NCBI GenBank assembly: GCA_023227695.1
Contig: JALNVE010000031.1
Coordinates: 1 to 16,795, forward strand
From: Paludibacteraceae bacterium
Lineage (GTDB): Bacteria > Bacteroidota > Bacteroidia > Bacteroidales > Paludibacteraceae
Length of the DNA: 16,795 nucleotides
Direction: 5' to 3'
A program made the position numbers and the translations under genes. Below, piece by piece: positions 6,518-14,034 of the stretch. Position 1 is the first letter of the stretch. Each line of letters opens with the position of its first letter. The notes under the pieces were generated by a model that saw only the letters and a list, made by a program, of their open reading frames with translations, was not told the origin of the DNA and made no database searches.

Positions 6518-7207
6518 ATGATTAATAATATGAATAACGATTTCAGAAAGTTCGCTACAGGTCATTTGAGTATGAATGGTTTGGCTTTGGACAAATATAT
6601 GAGTATGACAAACGAATATGGATATATTTCTCCAAGCATTTTGGAAGAGCGTCAGTTGAACGTGACGCAGATGGATGTATTCTCTAGATTGATGATGGAT
6701 AGAATTATCTTCCTGGGCACTGAGATCAATGATTATACTGCAAATGTAATTCAAGCGCAGCTGTTGTATTTGGACTCTTCTGATCCTGGTAAAGACATTT
6801 CCATCTATTTAAATACTCCTGGCGGTTCTGTTTATGCCGGATTGGGTATCTATGATACGATGCAATATATCAGTTGTGATGTAGCTACAATCTGTACCGG
6901 TATGGCCGCTTCTATGGGTGCTGTCTTGATGGTAGCCGGTGCAAAGGGTAAACGCTCAGCATTGAAACACTCTCGTATCATGATTCACCAGCCAATGGGT
7001 GGAGCTCAAGGTCAAGCTTCTGATATAGAGATTACCGCCAGAGAAATACAAAAAATGAAAAAAGAGCTTTATACTATTATAGCCGATCACTCAGGAAATT
7101 CTTACGAGAGAATCGAAAAGGATTCTGACCGTGATTATTGGATGACGGCTGAAGAGGCTAAGGAATATGGAATGGTAGATGAAGTACTCATCCGTCAGAA
7201 AAAATAA
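6518..7207 (+). CDS. clpP: ATP-dependent Clp protease proteolytic subunit ClpP
   Basis: ClpP is the serine peptidase that forms a double heptameric barrel and degrades proteins fed to it by ClpX. In this 229-residue protein the catalytic triad is Ser132 (in GMAASMGA), His157 (in MIHQPMGG) and Asp206 (in DSDRDYWM); their spacing of 25 and 49 residues equals that of the Escherichia coli enzyme. The oxyanion-loop glycines are in NTPGGSVYAG (99-108). The N-terminal segment of about 45 residues before the conserved fold is longer than in Proteobacteria but typical of Bacteroidetes. The start could be the first ATG (6518) or the in-frame ATG at 6530; the A-rich AATAAAAA directly before 6518 favours the first. 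clpX follows after 37 bases, so the two are almost certainly cotranscribed. Confidence 0.97.
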   Translation: MINNMNNDFRKFATGHLSMNGLALDKYMSMTNEYGYISPSILEERQLNVTQMDVFSRLMMDRIIFLGTEINDYTANVIQAQLLYLDSSDPGKDISIYLNTPGGSVYAGLGIYDTMQYISCDVATICTGMAASMGAVLMVAGAKGKRSALKHSRIMIHQPMGGAQGQASDIEITAREIQKMKKELYTIIADHSGNSYERIEKDSDRDYWMTAEEAKEYGMVDEVLIRQKK

Positions 7208-7244
7208 AGGTGAGTTTCCTGTACTATTAATTGATAATTAAACA

Positions 7245-8477
7245 ATGGCAAAAACAGTAGAAAGGTGTAGCTTTTGCGGAAGAACTAAGAAAGAGACCGA
7301 CTTGTTGATCACGGGCATGGATGGATTTATCTGTAATTTCTGTGTGGAGCAGGCATACGGTATTTTGAAAGAAGGTGTCTTGAAGAATCAATCTTCAAAG
7401 TTCTCCTTGAAAAAAGAGGAGCTACCCAAGCCGATAGAGATAAAAGATTTTCTTGATCAGTATGTTATTGGTCAGGAGTCGGCCAAGAAGACTTTGTCTG
7501 TGGCCGTTTATAACCATTACAAACGTCTGATGCAGAAGGCTGATGACGATGGAGTGGAGATAGAAAAGTCGAACATCATTATGGTGGGTCCTACGGGAAC
7601 AGGTAAAACTTTGTTGGCAAAGACAATTGCCAAGAGATTGCATGTGCCCTTTACCATTGTTGATGCTACGGTTCTGACAGAAGCTGGCTATGTAGGAGAG
7701 GATATCGAAAGCATTCTTACCCGTTTGTTGCAGGTGTCTGATTACAATGTGGAAGCAGCCGAGAGAGGTATTGTTTTTATCGATGAGATTGATAAGATAG
7801 CAAGGAAAGGCGACAATCCTTCAATCACTAGAGATGTAAGTGGAGAGGGCGTTCAACAAGGTCTTTTGAAGTTGTTGGAGGGCTCTATTGTCAATGTTCC
7901 GCCTCAAGGTGGACGAAAACATCCGGATCAGAAGATGATTCCAGTAAACACTAAGAACATTCTCTTTATATGTGGTGGAGCATTTGACGGAATAGATCGT
8001 AAGATCGCTAACCGTCTTAATACAAAAGTGGTTGGATATGCGGCTGCAAAGGTTCAAGGCACGTATGATGCAAATAACATGTTGCAATATGTAGCTCCTC
8101 AGGATCTGAAGTCATTCGGTTTGATCCCTGAGATTATCGGTCGTCTGCCAATGTTATGTCATTTAGACCAGTTGGACAGAGCCGCTTTGCGCAGAATCCT
8201 TACAGAACCTAAGAATTCGATCATAAAGCAATATATGAAATTATTTGCAATGGACGGCATTGCTTTATCTTTCGATGAGGCTGTCTTTGAGTTTATCGTA
8301 GACAAGGCAATCGAGTTCAAACTAGGTGCCAGAGGCCTACGCTCCATTGTGGAAACAATAATGATTGATGTGATGTACGAGATGCCATCTTCAAAAGAGA
8401 AAAAAATGCATGTTACTTTGGAATATGCAGAAGAAAAAATGAAGAAGGCAAATATTGAAAAATTGAAGGCAGCTTGA
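7245..8477 (+). CDS. clpX: ATP-dependent Clp protease ATP-binding subunit ClpX
   Basis: ClpX is the hexameric AAA+ unfoldase that recognises substrates and threads them into ClpP. The 410-residue protein has the N-terminal zinc-binding domain with Cys8, Cys11, Cys30 and Cys33. It has Walker A GPTGTGKT (115-122), pore-loop GYVG (148-151), Walker B IVFIDEID (176-183), the RKH loop (224-226) and the sensor-2 motif GARGLR (361-366). The loop that docks on ClpP, IGF in Escherichia coli, aligns with VGY at 263-265. Length and domain order are normal. It lies 37 bases after clpP and shares its transcript; recQ downstream has its own promoter. No strong terminator hairpin follows; only a T-run at 8478-8485 is present. 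Confidence 0.98.
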   Translation: MAKTVERCSFCGRTKKETDLLITGMDGFICNFCVEQAYGILKEGVLKNQSSKFSLKKEELPKPIEIKDFLDQYVIGQESAKKTLSVAVYNHYKRLMQKADDDGVEIEKSNIIMVGPTGTGKTLLAKTIAKRLHVPFTIVDATVLTEAGYVGEDIESILTRLLQVSDYNVEAAERGIVFIDEIDKIARKGDNPSITRDVSGEGVQQGLLKLLEGSIVNVPPQGGRKHPDQKMIPVNTKNILFICGGAFDGIDRKIANRLNTKVVGYAAAKVQGTYDANNMLQYVAPQDLKSFGLIPEIIGRLPMLCHLDQLDRAALRRILTEPKNSIIKQYMKLFAMDGIALSFDEAVFEFIVDKAIEFKLGARGLRSIVETIMIDVMYEMPSSKEKKMHVTLEYAEEKMKKANIEKLKAA

Positions 8478-8495
8478 TTTTTTTTGTTAAAAAAA

Positions 8496-8527
8496 TTGTG
8501 AATATGGAGTGAGAGTATATACTTTTG
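8496..8527 (+). promoter_or_regulatory. Promoter of recQ
   Basis: TTG at 8496-8498, 21 bases, then TACTTTTG at 8520-8527, matching the Bacteroidetes consensus in both halves. The predicted start near 8534 gives a leader of about 58 bases. It begins just after the clpX stop, so recQ can be expressed separately. Confidence 0.7.
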
Positions 8528-8591
8528 CGCCCACACTCAAAAAGCTGCCGTATGGTGCGGTTCATTGTTCGGTATATAAAAGAACGTCCTT

Positions 8592-10778
8592 ATGGTAAAT
8601 AGTAATGAACTTACGGAGCAACTGAAATTGCATTTCGGATTTGATACCTTCAAGGGAAACCAGGAGGCTATAATTCGTAATGTTCTGGAAGGAAAAGATA
8701 CATTCGTGTTGATGCCAACAGGAGGCGGTAAGTCTCTATGTTATCAGTTGCCATCTATTATGATGGAGGGTACCGCGATTGTCATTTCGCCGTTGATAGC
8801 CTTGATGAAGAATCAGGTCGATGCAATGAGAAACTTTAGTGAAGAAGATGGAATTGCACATTTCATAAACTCTTCGTTGTCGAAAGCTGCCATAGACAAT
8901 GTCAAAGCTGATATTATAAAAGGCAAAACTAAACTGCTTTATGTGGCTCCAGAGTCACTTACAAAGGAGGAAAACGTAGAGTTTTTGAGACAGATTAAGA
9001 TATCTTTTTATGCTGTAGATGAGGCTCATTGTATTTCGGAATGGGGTCATGACTTTCGTCCTGAATACAGGAGAATCCGTCCTATCATCAGTGAAATAGG
9101 ACAGAATGCCGCTGTGATTGCTTTGACGGCAACTGCAACGCCAAAGGTGCAGCATGACATTCAGAAGAGCTTAGGCATGACAGATGCAACTGTGTTTAAA
9201 TCATCTTTCAACAGACCTAATCTCTATTACGAGGTTCGTCCTAAGGCAGATGATATTGACAGGGAGATCATTAAGTATATAAAGACACAAGAAGGTAAAT
9301 CCGGAATCATATATTGTCTGAGCCGTAAGAAGGTGGAGGAGTTGGCCGAGACTCTTAGAGTAAACGGCATTAATGCCTTGGCTTATCATGCGGGAATGGA
9401 CAGCTCTACACGTTCTGGCAATCAGGATAGCTTCCTGATGGAGAAGGTAGATGTGATTGTGGCTACGATAGCTTTCGGAATGGGAATAGACAAACCGGAT
9501 GTACGTTACGTCATACACTATGACATTCCAAAGAGTTTGGAGGGCTACTATCAGGAAACGGGTCGTGCCGGCAGAGATGGCGGCGAAGGTCAATGCATCG
9601 CTTTCTATTCGAAGAAAGACTTGCAGAAACTTGAGAAGTTTATGCAGGGTAAGCCTTTGGCAGAACAGGAGATAGGAAAACAGCTTTTGTTGGAAACGGC
9701 CGCTTACGCCGAATCTTCTTTTTGTAGGAGAAAGGTGCTGCTTCACTATTTTGGTGAGGAATATACAGAAGAAAATTGTGGTATTTGTGATAATTGTTTA
9801 AATCCTAAGAAACAAGTGGAAGGGAAAGAGTTTCTATGTACGGTTTTAGAAACCATCATAGCGTTGAACGAGAAATTTAAGACGGAACATGTGATTGATG
9901 TGGTTATGGGTAATGAGACTTCTGATGTATTGTCTTATGGTCATGACAAACTCGATACTTTTGGTGAAGGAAAAGAAGAGAGTGAACGCACTTGGCAAAC
10001 AGTTATTCAACAGGCCATGTTCGAAGGTTATATCACAAAAGATATAGAGAACTATGGTATATTGAAGATAACCAAGGCGGGCAAAGCATTCTTGGCAAAA
10101 CCAAAGTCGTTCCAGATAACTGATGAGAGTGAAGAAGAAGAGGAGTTGGAGGATGAAGTTCCATTGAAAGGCGGCTCTTGTGCTGTAGATCCAGAACTTT
10201 TCTCCATGTTGAAGGACTTGAGAAAGAAGATGTCAAAGACATTGGGCTTGCCTCCTTTCGTGATTTTCCAAGACCCTTCTTTGGAAGCTATGGCAACTAC
10301 TTATCCAATTACTTTGGATGAGTTACAGAACATTCCTGGCGTAGGAGCTGGTAAGGCAAAACGTTTCGGTGAAGATTTCGTGAAGTTGATTCGTACTCAC
10401 GTTCAAGAAAATGAGATTGAACGTCCGGAAGATTTGAGAGTACGTTCTGTCGCTAACAAATCTAAGTTGAAGGTGTCTATTATCCAGGCTATTGATAGGA
10501 AGATTGCTTTGGACGATATTGCAGAGTCTAAAGGATTGGAATTCGGTGAACTTTTGGATGAAATCGAGGTTATCGTCTATTCGGGAACAAAAATTAATAT
10601 CAATTATTTTTTGAATCAAATCATGGATCAAGATCGCATCGATGAGGTATTTGATTACTTCAAAGAGGCTGAGTCTGACGATATCAAAGACGCTGTAGAG
10701 GAGCTAGGTGCAGAGGATTATACAGAAGAGGAGATTCGTTTGGTTCGTATCAAGTTCCTTTCTGAAATGGGTAACTAA
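8592..10778 (+). CDS. recQ: ATP-dependent DNA helicase RecQ
   Basis: RecQ unwinds DNA 3' to 5' in recombination and stalled-fork repair. The 728-residue protein carries Walker A TGGGKS (43-48), DEAH (143-146) followed by the aromatic-rich loop through WGHDFRPEY (151-159), motif III LTATAT (178-183) and motif VI QETGRAGRDG (321-330). The zinc-binding subdomain uses Cys378, Cys396, Cys399 and Cys402. A winged-helix RQC domain (about 410-505) and an HRDC domain (about 533-610, with LDELQNIPGVGAGKAKRFG) follow, separated by an acidic linker (511-523). A further region of about 110 residues (about 618-728) lies beyond HRDC, making the protein longer than the 609-residue Escherichia coli enzyme. 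It has its own promoter and a strong terminator. Confidence 0.97.
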   Translation: MVNSNELTEQLKLHFGFDTFKGNQEAIIRNVLEGKDTFVLMPTGGGKSLCYQLPSIMMEGTAIVISPLIALMKNQVDAMRNFSEEDGIAHFINSSLSKAAIDNVKADIIKGKTKLLYVAPESLTKEENVEFLRQIKISFYAVDEAHCISEWGHDFRPEYRRIRPIISEIGQNAAVIALTATATPKVQHDIQKSLGMTDATVFKSSFNRPNLYYEVRPKADDIDREIIKYIKTQEGKSGIIYCLSRKKVEELAETLRVNGINALAYHAGMDSSTRSGNQDSFLMEKVDVIVATIAFGMGIDKPDVRYVIHYDIPKSLEGYYQETGRAGRDGGEGQCIAFYSKKDLQKLEKFMQGKPLAEQEIGKQLLLETAAYAESSFCRRKVLLHYFGEEYTEENCGICDNCLNPKKQVEGKEFLCTVLETIIALNEKFKTEHVIDVVMGNETSDVLSYGHDKLDTFGEGKEESERTWQTVIQQAMFEGYITKDIENYGILKITKAGKAFLAKPKSFQITDESEEEEELEDEVPLKGGSCAVDPELFSMLKDLRKKMSKTLGLPPFVIFQDPSLEAMATTYPITLDELQNIPGVGAGKAKRFGEDFVKLIRTHVQENEIERPEDLRVRSVANKSKLKVSIIQAIDRKIALDDIAESKGLEFGELLDEIEVIVYSGTKININYFLNQIMDQDRIDEVFDYFKEAESDDIKDAVEELGAEDYTEEEIRLVRIKFLSEMGN

Positions 10779-10799
10779 TTGATTAGTCATATATCAAAT

Positions 10800-10834
10800 A
10801 AAAAGAGAGGTGCAGATTCTGCATCTCTCTTTTT
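10800..10834. terminator. Bidirectional terminator between recQ and cdd
   Basis: A 16-base-pair stem: 10800-10815 pairs with 10819-10834 around loop ATT, with one G-T wobble. Core GAGAGGTGCAG, with A-run on the left and T-run on the right, so it can serve recQ on the plus strand and cdd on the minus strand. Confidence 0.9.
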
Positions 10835-10836
10835 TT

Positions 10837-10907
10837 CGTTGCTCGTTATTCGTTTATCGTTATTCGTTTGTAACGTTATAAACGTTTAAGTCGAGTAACG
10901 AGCAACG
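10837..10907. repeat. Intergenic palindrome with CGTTATTCG-like words
   Basis: A perfect 12-base inverted repeat, CGTTGCTCGTTA (10837-10848) and TAACGAGCAACG (10896-10907), encloses 47 bases built from related words: CGTTTATCG, CGTTATTCG, AACGTTATAAACGTT. Further variants (CAACG, ATTAACGG) continue to 10921. It adjoins the recQ terminator and lies downstream of both convergent genes. The composition resembles a palindromic intergenic repeat rather than coding DNA. Confidence 0.65.
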
Positions 10908-10925
10908 CTCAACGATTAACGGATT

Positions 10926-11399
10926 CTAGAATGAAAACGACAACGGCATCAGCTTATTCGCACCCTTGATGTGATAGATCTTCTTTTTTCCGTAGAGATA
11001 AATGTCCATCTCTTTTTTCTGACGCATCTCTTGCTCTGAGAGAACTTGTCTGCAACCACCGCAAGGGGTAACGGGTTCGTCAGTGAAATTTCCGCCTGTT
11101 TGAGCAGCGATGGCAAGAATTTTTATCGGCTCATTTGGAAATAAAGCGCCTGCTGAGAAAACCGCAATGCGTTCGGCACAAAGTCCGCTAGGATAGGCCA
11201 TGTTCTCCTGGTTGTTTCCGTCTATGATTTTCCCGTTTTCGAGAAGAGCGGCTGCTCCTACCGAAAATTTAGAGTAGGGAGAATAGGCTCTTTCTGTATT
11301 TGATTTTGCTTTGGAGATGATATTTTGAACCTCGCTTCCGAGTTCTGACCATTCTAAAATTTCCACTTCGACCGTATATGTTTCTTTTCTCATAATCAT
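10926..11399 (-). CDS. cdd: Cytidine deaminase
   Basis: Cytidine deaminase hydrolyses cytidine and deoxycytidine to the uridine forms in pyrimidine salvage. This 157-residue protein is the short tetrameric type. Zinc ligands are Cys74, Cys113 and Cys116, and the proton-shuttling glutamate is Glu76, in CAERIA (74-79) and PCGGCRQ (112-118). The substrate-binding segment AYSPYSKFSVGAA (38-50) and the GNNQENMAYP stretch (61-70) are also intact. The start may be the ATG at 11399 or the one two codons later at 11393; both precede the same MRKETYTVEV text. It converges on recQ and diverges from the glucosaminidase gene. Confidence 0.96.
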   Translation of the reverse strand: MIMRKETYTVEVEILEWSELGSEVQNIISKAKSNTERAYSPYSKFSVGAAALLENGKIIDGNNQENMAYPSGLCAERIAVFSAGALFPNEPIKILAIAAQTGGNFTDEPVTPCGGCRQVLSEQEMRQKKEMDIYLYGKKKIYHIKGANKLMPLSFSF

Positions 11400-11437
11400 A
11401 TTTGTTAAATAACTCTTTCAACAATTCCGTTTGTATA

Positions 11438-11445
11438 CAAATTTA
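11438..11445 (-). promoter_or_regulatory. Putative promoter -7 element for cdd
   Basis: Minus-strand TAAATTTG, an exact TAnnTTTG match, about 40 bases before the start codon. No TTG is found at the expected upstream distance, so this is a half match. Confidence 0.45.
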
Positions 11446-11466
11446 GGAAAAAACTTATCTCTCTAA

Positions 11467-11498
11467 TTGGTTAGTACGATAAAGTTTAGCTAATTTTG
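11467..11498 (+). promoter_or_regulatory. Promoter of the glucosaminidase gene
   Basis: TTG at 11467-11469, 21 bases, then TAATTTTG at 11491-11498. Both halves of the Bacteroidetes consensus are present. The predicted start near 11505 gives a leader of only about 15 bases. Confidence 0.7.
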
Positions 11499-11519
11499 CA
11501 AAAATCTTAATTTGTAGTA

Positions 11520-12314
11520 ATGAATAAAAGAAGCGTCTTCATATTGGCATTTTGCCTTTTCTCTTCCATACTATTTGCCCAGACAAAACGTAATCAGGCA
11601 ACATTAGACTATATTGAAAAATATAAAAGCATTGCAATAGATAAGATGCAGCAGCATCGCATCCCTGCAAGTATCACTTTGGCTCAGGGTATTTTGGAGT
11701 CTGGATCAGGCAACAGTGAGTTGACCAGACAGAGCAACAACCATTTTGGAATCAAATGTTATGATTGGACAGGCGATAAGGTATACCATGATGACGATAT
11801 AAAGGATGACTGTTTCCGTAAATATGCGAAGGCAGAAGAATCTTTCGAAGATCACTCAAAGTTCTTGAAGATGCCACGTTATGCCTCTTTGTTTGAGTTA
11901 GAAATCACCGATTACAAAGGATGGGCTAAAGGTTTGAAACAATGCGGTTATGCTACAGATCCTAAGTATGCAGACCGTTTGATAACTCTGATTGAGACCT
12001 ATGAGTTGACCAAGTACGATACGGCATCGGGCAACGACTCTTCAAATAGCGATGATAAACAGAAGAAAGAGGATGAGGTTAAGGTTGAGGATAATTATTT
12101 ATCTGAAAGTTCGATGGGTTCAATTCCAGTTGGAACAAATCATAAAGTGGTGAAAGTAGAAGGCCGCAAGGCTGTTATTGCCTCAAGAGGAGATACTTAC
12201 GAATCTATTGCCAAAGAATTTGGTCTTCGAAAATGGGAGATCCGTTGGTACAACAAGGTAAAGAAGGGTAGTGTTCCAGAAGTGGGTCAAACCGTTTATA
12301 TCAGGAAATGGTAA
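11520..12314 (+). CDS. Secreted glucosaminidase (GH73-type) with C-terminal LysM-like domain
   Basis: A 264-residue exported cell-wall hydrolase. The signal peptide (1-20, ending LFA before Gln21) lacks a lipobox cysteine, so a soluble periplasmic form is expected. The glucosaminidase domain spans about 26-165: SITLAQGILESGSGNSEL contains the probable catalytic Glu60, followed by NNHFGIKC (73-80) and FRKYAKAEESFEDHSKFL (99-116), all typical of the family that cleaves N-acetylglucosaminyl bonds in peptidoglycan. A polar acidic linker (about 166-200) leads to a LysM-like peptidoglycan-binding domain (about 217-262: SRGDTYESIAKEFGL through VGQTVYIRKW). A role in cell separation or wall turnover is inferred. 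It has its own promoter and shares a terminator with glmM. Confidence 0.9.
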   Translation: MNKRSVFILAFCLFSSILFAQTKRNQATLDYIEKYKSIAIDKMQQHRIPASITLAQGILESGSGNSELTRQSNNHFGIKCYDWTGDKVYHDDDIKDDCFRKYAKAEESFEDHSKFLKMPRYASLFELEITDYKGWAKGLKQCGYATDPKYADRLITLIETYELTKYDTASGNDSSNSDDKQKKEDEVKVEDNYLSESSMGSIPVGTNHKVVKVEGRKAVIASRGDTYESIAKEFGLRKWEIRWYNKVKKGSVPEVGQTVYIRKW

Positions 12315-12326
12315 ATTGGAATTCTA

Positions 12327-12375
12327 AATAAAACTAAAGGGGCTGAATCATTGATTCAGCCCCTTTAGTTTTATT
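12327..12375. terminator. Bidirectional terminator between the glucosaminidase gene and glmM
   Basis: A 24-base inverted repeat, 12327-12350 against 12352-12375, with core AAAGGGGCTGAATCA. The physical loop will be about five bases around TCATTGA. A-rich left and T-rich right ends allow termination in both directions, as expected between convergent genes. Confidence 0.92.
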
Positions 12376-12429
12376 ATCTTTAGAAAGAAACCATGTCATA
12401 GACACGGCTCTATGTTTATAATCTATCGA

Positions 12430-13821
12430 TTAAATTCCTGCAATCTCTTTGATCTCATCTATAATCTTGTTTGCTAATGCATCTGCCTCTTTCATAGATG
12501 ATGCCTCTGAATAGATACGGATGATAGGCTCTGTGTTTGACTTACGAAGGTGTACCCATTTGTCAGCAAAGTCAACTTTTACGCCGTCGATGTCGTTAAC
12601 CTCCTCGTTTTTGTATTTCTCCTTCATTGCTTTCAAAACACCGTCTACATCAATCTCTGGAGTCAACTGGATCTTGTTCTTTGAGATATAATACTCAGGA
12701 TAAGTTTTACGGAGTTCAGATACCTTCATCTTCTTCTTTGCCAACAAAGAAAGGAACAAAGAGATGCCAACGAGAGCGTCGCGGCCGTAGTGGCTTTCAG
12801 GGTAGATAACTCCACCGTTTCCTTCACCACCGATAACGGTGTTAGTCTCTTTCATCTTGGTTACTACGTTAACCTCACCAACAGCAGCTGCGTTGTATAC
12901 GCCTCCGTGTTTGCGTGTTACGTCTCTTAATGCTCGAGTAGAACTGAGGTTGGAAACTGTATTTCCTGGAGTGCTTGAAAGAACGTAGTCTGCAACAGAA
13001 ACCAAAGTGTACTCTTCTCCGAACATCTCACCATCCTCGCAGATCATAGCCAAACGGTCAACGTCAGGGTCGACAACAAAACCAACATCAGCTTTCTCCT
13101 TCTTGATGAGGTTGGAGATGTCTGTCAAGTGAGCAGGAAGTGGCTCTGGGTTGTGAGCGAAGTTTCCTGTTGGCTCGCAGTTGAGCTTGATCACGTTCTT
13201 GACGCCCAATTTCTCAAGCAACTCAGGAAGTATGATACCGCCTACTGAGTTAACACAGTCGATAGCAACTTTGAAGTTTGCCTTCTTGATGGCATCGACG
13301 TCAACCAATTTAAGGTTGAGCACATCGTTGATGTGTATTTCGTTGTAGTTGTCTTTTCTGGTTACTTTTCCTAATTCGTCAACCTCTACAAAAGAGAAGT
13401 CTCCTTTTTCTGCGATGGCCAAAACCTCTTTGCCATCTTTGTCGCTAAGGAATTCTCCGTGTTCGTTAAGAAGCTTGAGTGCGTTCCATTGTTTGGGGTT
13501 GTGACTCGCGGTAAGGATGAGACCTCCGCATGCTCCCTCTTTTTGAACAGCGATTTCAGTTGTTGGGGTAGAAGCCAACCCTATGTTGACCACGTTCATA
13601 CCTATACCCATAAGGGTTCCTGTTACAAGATAGTCTACCATCTCGCCAGAAATGCGGGCATCACGTCCTACTACTACCGTCTGATTTTTTACGCTGCTAT
13701 TTTTTTTGATCCAAGTTCCGTAAGCTGTAGTGAATTTCACGATGTCAAGAGGGCTAAGGCCTTCTCCTGCACTACTACCAATGGTACCTCTAATACCTGA
13801 AATGGATTTTATAAGTGTCAT
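12430..13821 (-). CDS. glmM: Phosphoglucosamine mutase (phosphohexomutase family)
   Basis: A 463-residue alpha-D-phosphohexomutase. The active-site phosphoserine is Ser106 in TASHNP (104-109), the metal-binding loop is DPDVDR (251-256), the sugar-binding loop is GEGNGG (332-337) and the phosphate-binding loop is RKSNTEP (426-432). The N-terminus MTLIKSISGIRGTIG and the overall text match the protein annotated as GlmM in Bacteroides, which converts glucosamine-6-phosphate to glucosamine-1-phosphate for UDP-GlcNAc synthesis. The sugar loop is GEGNGG rather than the GEQSGH I associate with proteobacterial GlmM, so activity on glucose or mannose phosphates cannot be excluded from sequence. It diverges from tamL. 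Confidence 0.9.
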   Translation of the reverse strand: MTLIKSISGIRGTIGSSAGEGLSPLDIVKFTTAYGTWIKKNSSVKNQTVVVGRDARISGEMVDYLVTGTLMGIGMNVVNIGLASTPTTEIAVQKEGACGGLILTASHNPKQWNALKLLNEHGEFLSDKDGKEVLAIAEKGDFSFVEVDELGKVTRKDNYNEIHINDVLNLKLVDVDAIKKANFKVAIDCVNSVGGIILPELLEKLGVKNVIKLNCEPTGNFAHNPEPLPAHLTDISNLIKKEKADVGFVVDPDVDRLAMICEDGEMFGEEYTLVSVADYVLSSTPGNTVSNLSSTRALRDVTRKHGGVYNAAAVGEVNVVTKMKETNTVIGGEGNGGVIYPESHYGRDALVGISLFLSLLAKKKMKVSELRKTYPEYYISKNKIQLTPEIDVDGVLKAMKEKYKNEEVNDIDGVKVDFADKWVHLRKSNTEPIIRIYSEASSMKEADALANKIIDEIKEIAGI

Positions 13822-13870
13822 TTTAAATGGATTTTTAAGTCGTTATTGCATTTAAATTTTTCGTTGAATG

Positions 13871-13878
13871 CAAAATTA
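13871..13878 (-). promoter_or_regulatory. Putative promoter -7 element for glmM
   Basis: Minus-strand TAATTTTG followed by CATTC, about 50 bases before the start codon. An overlapping upstream match, TATTTTTG, is also present. No TTG at the expected upstream distance. Confidence 0.5.
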
Positions 13879-13956
13879 ACAAAAATAGGGACTGGACATG
13901 TGATAAATACATAAATTTTAATATATATGTAGTGTTTTAACTCAACACGAAAGACT

Positions 13957-13964
13957 TATCTTTG
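13957..13964 (+). promoter_or_regulatory. Putative promoter -7 element for tamL
   Basis: Plus-strand TATCTTTG, an exact TAnnTTTG match, with GTTTT (13934-13938) in place of TTG about 20 bases upstream. The predicted start near 13971 gives a leader of about 64 bases. Confidence 0.5.
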
Positions 13965-14034
13965 TAAATTAGATTGAATGGTGAATAACAATTGTTTTTT
14001 GCTGTGTTTCGAATGAAAATACTGTACTAATACG

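Noticed and set aside
9201..9746. A 181-residue minus-strand frame inside recQ
   Set aside because: It lies wholly within the helicase core, has no recognisable motif and is explained by the codon bias of recQ.
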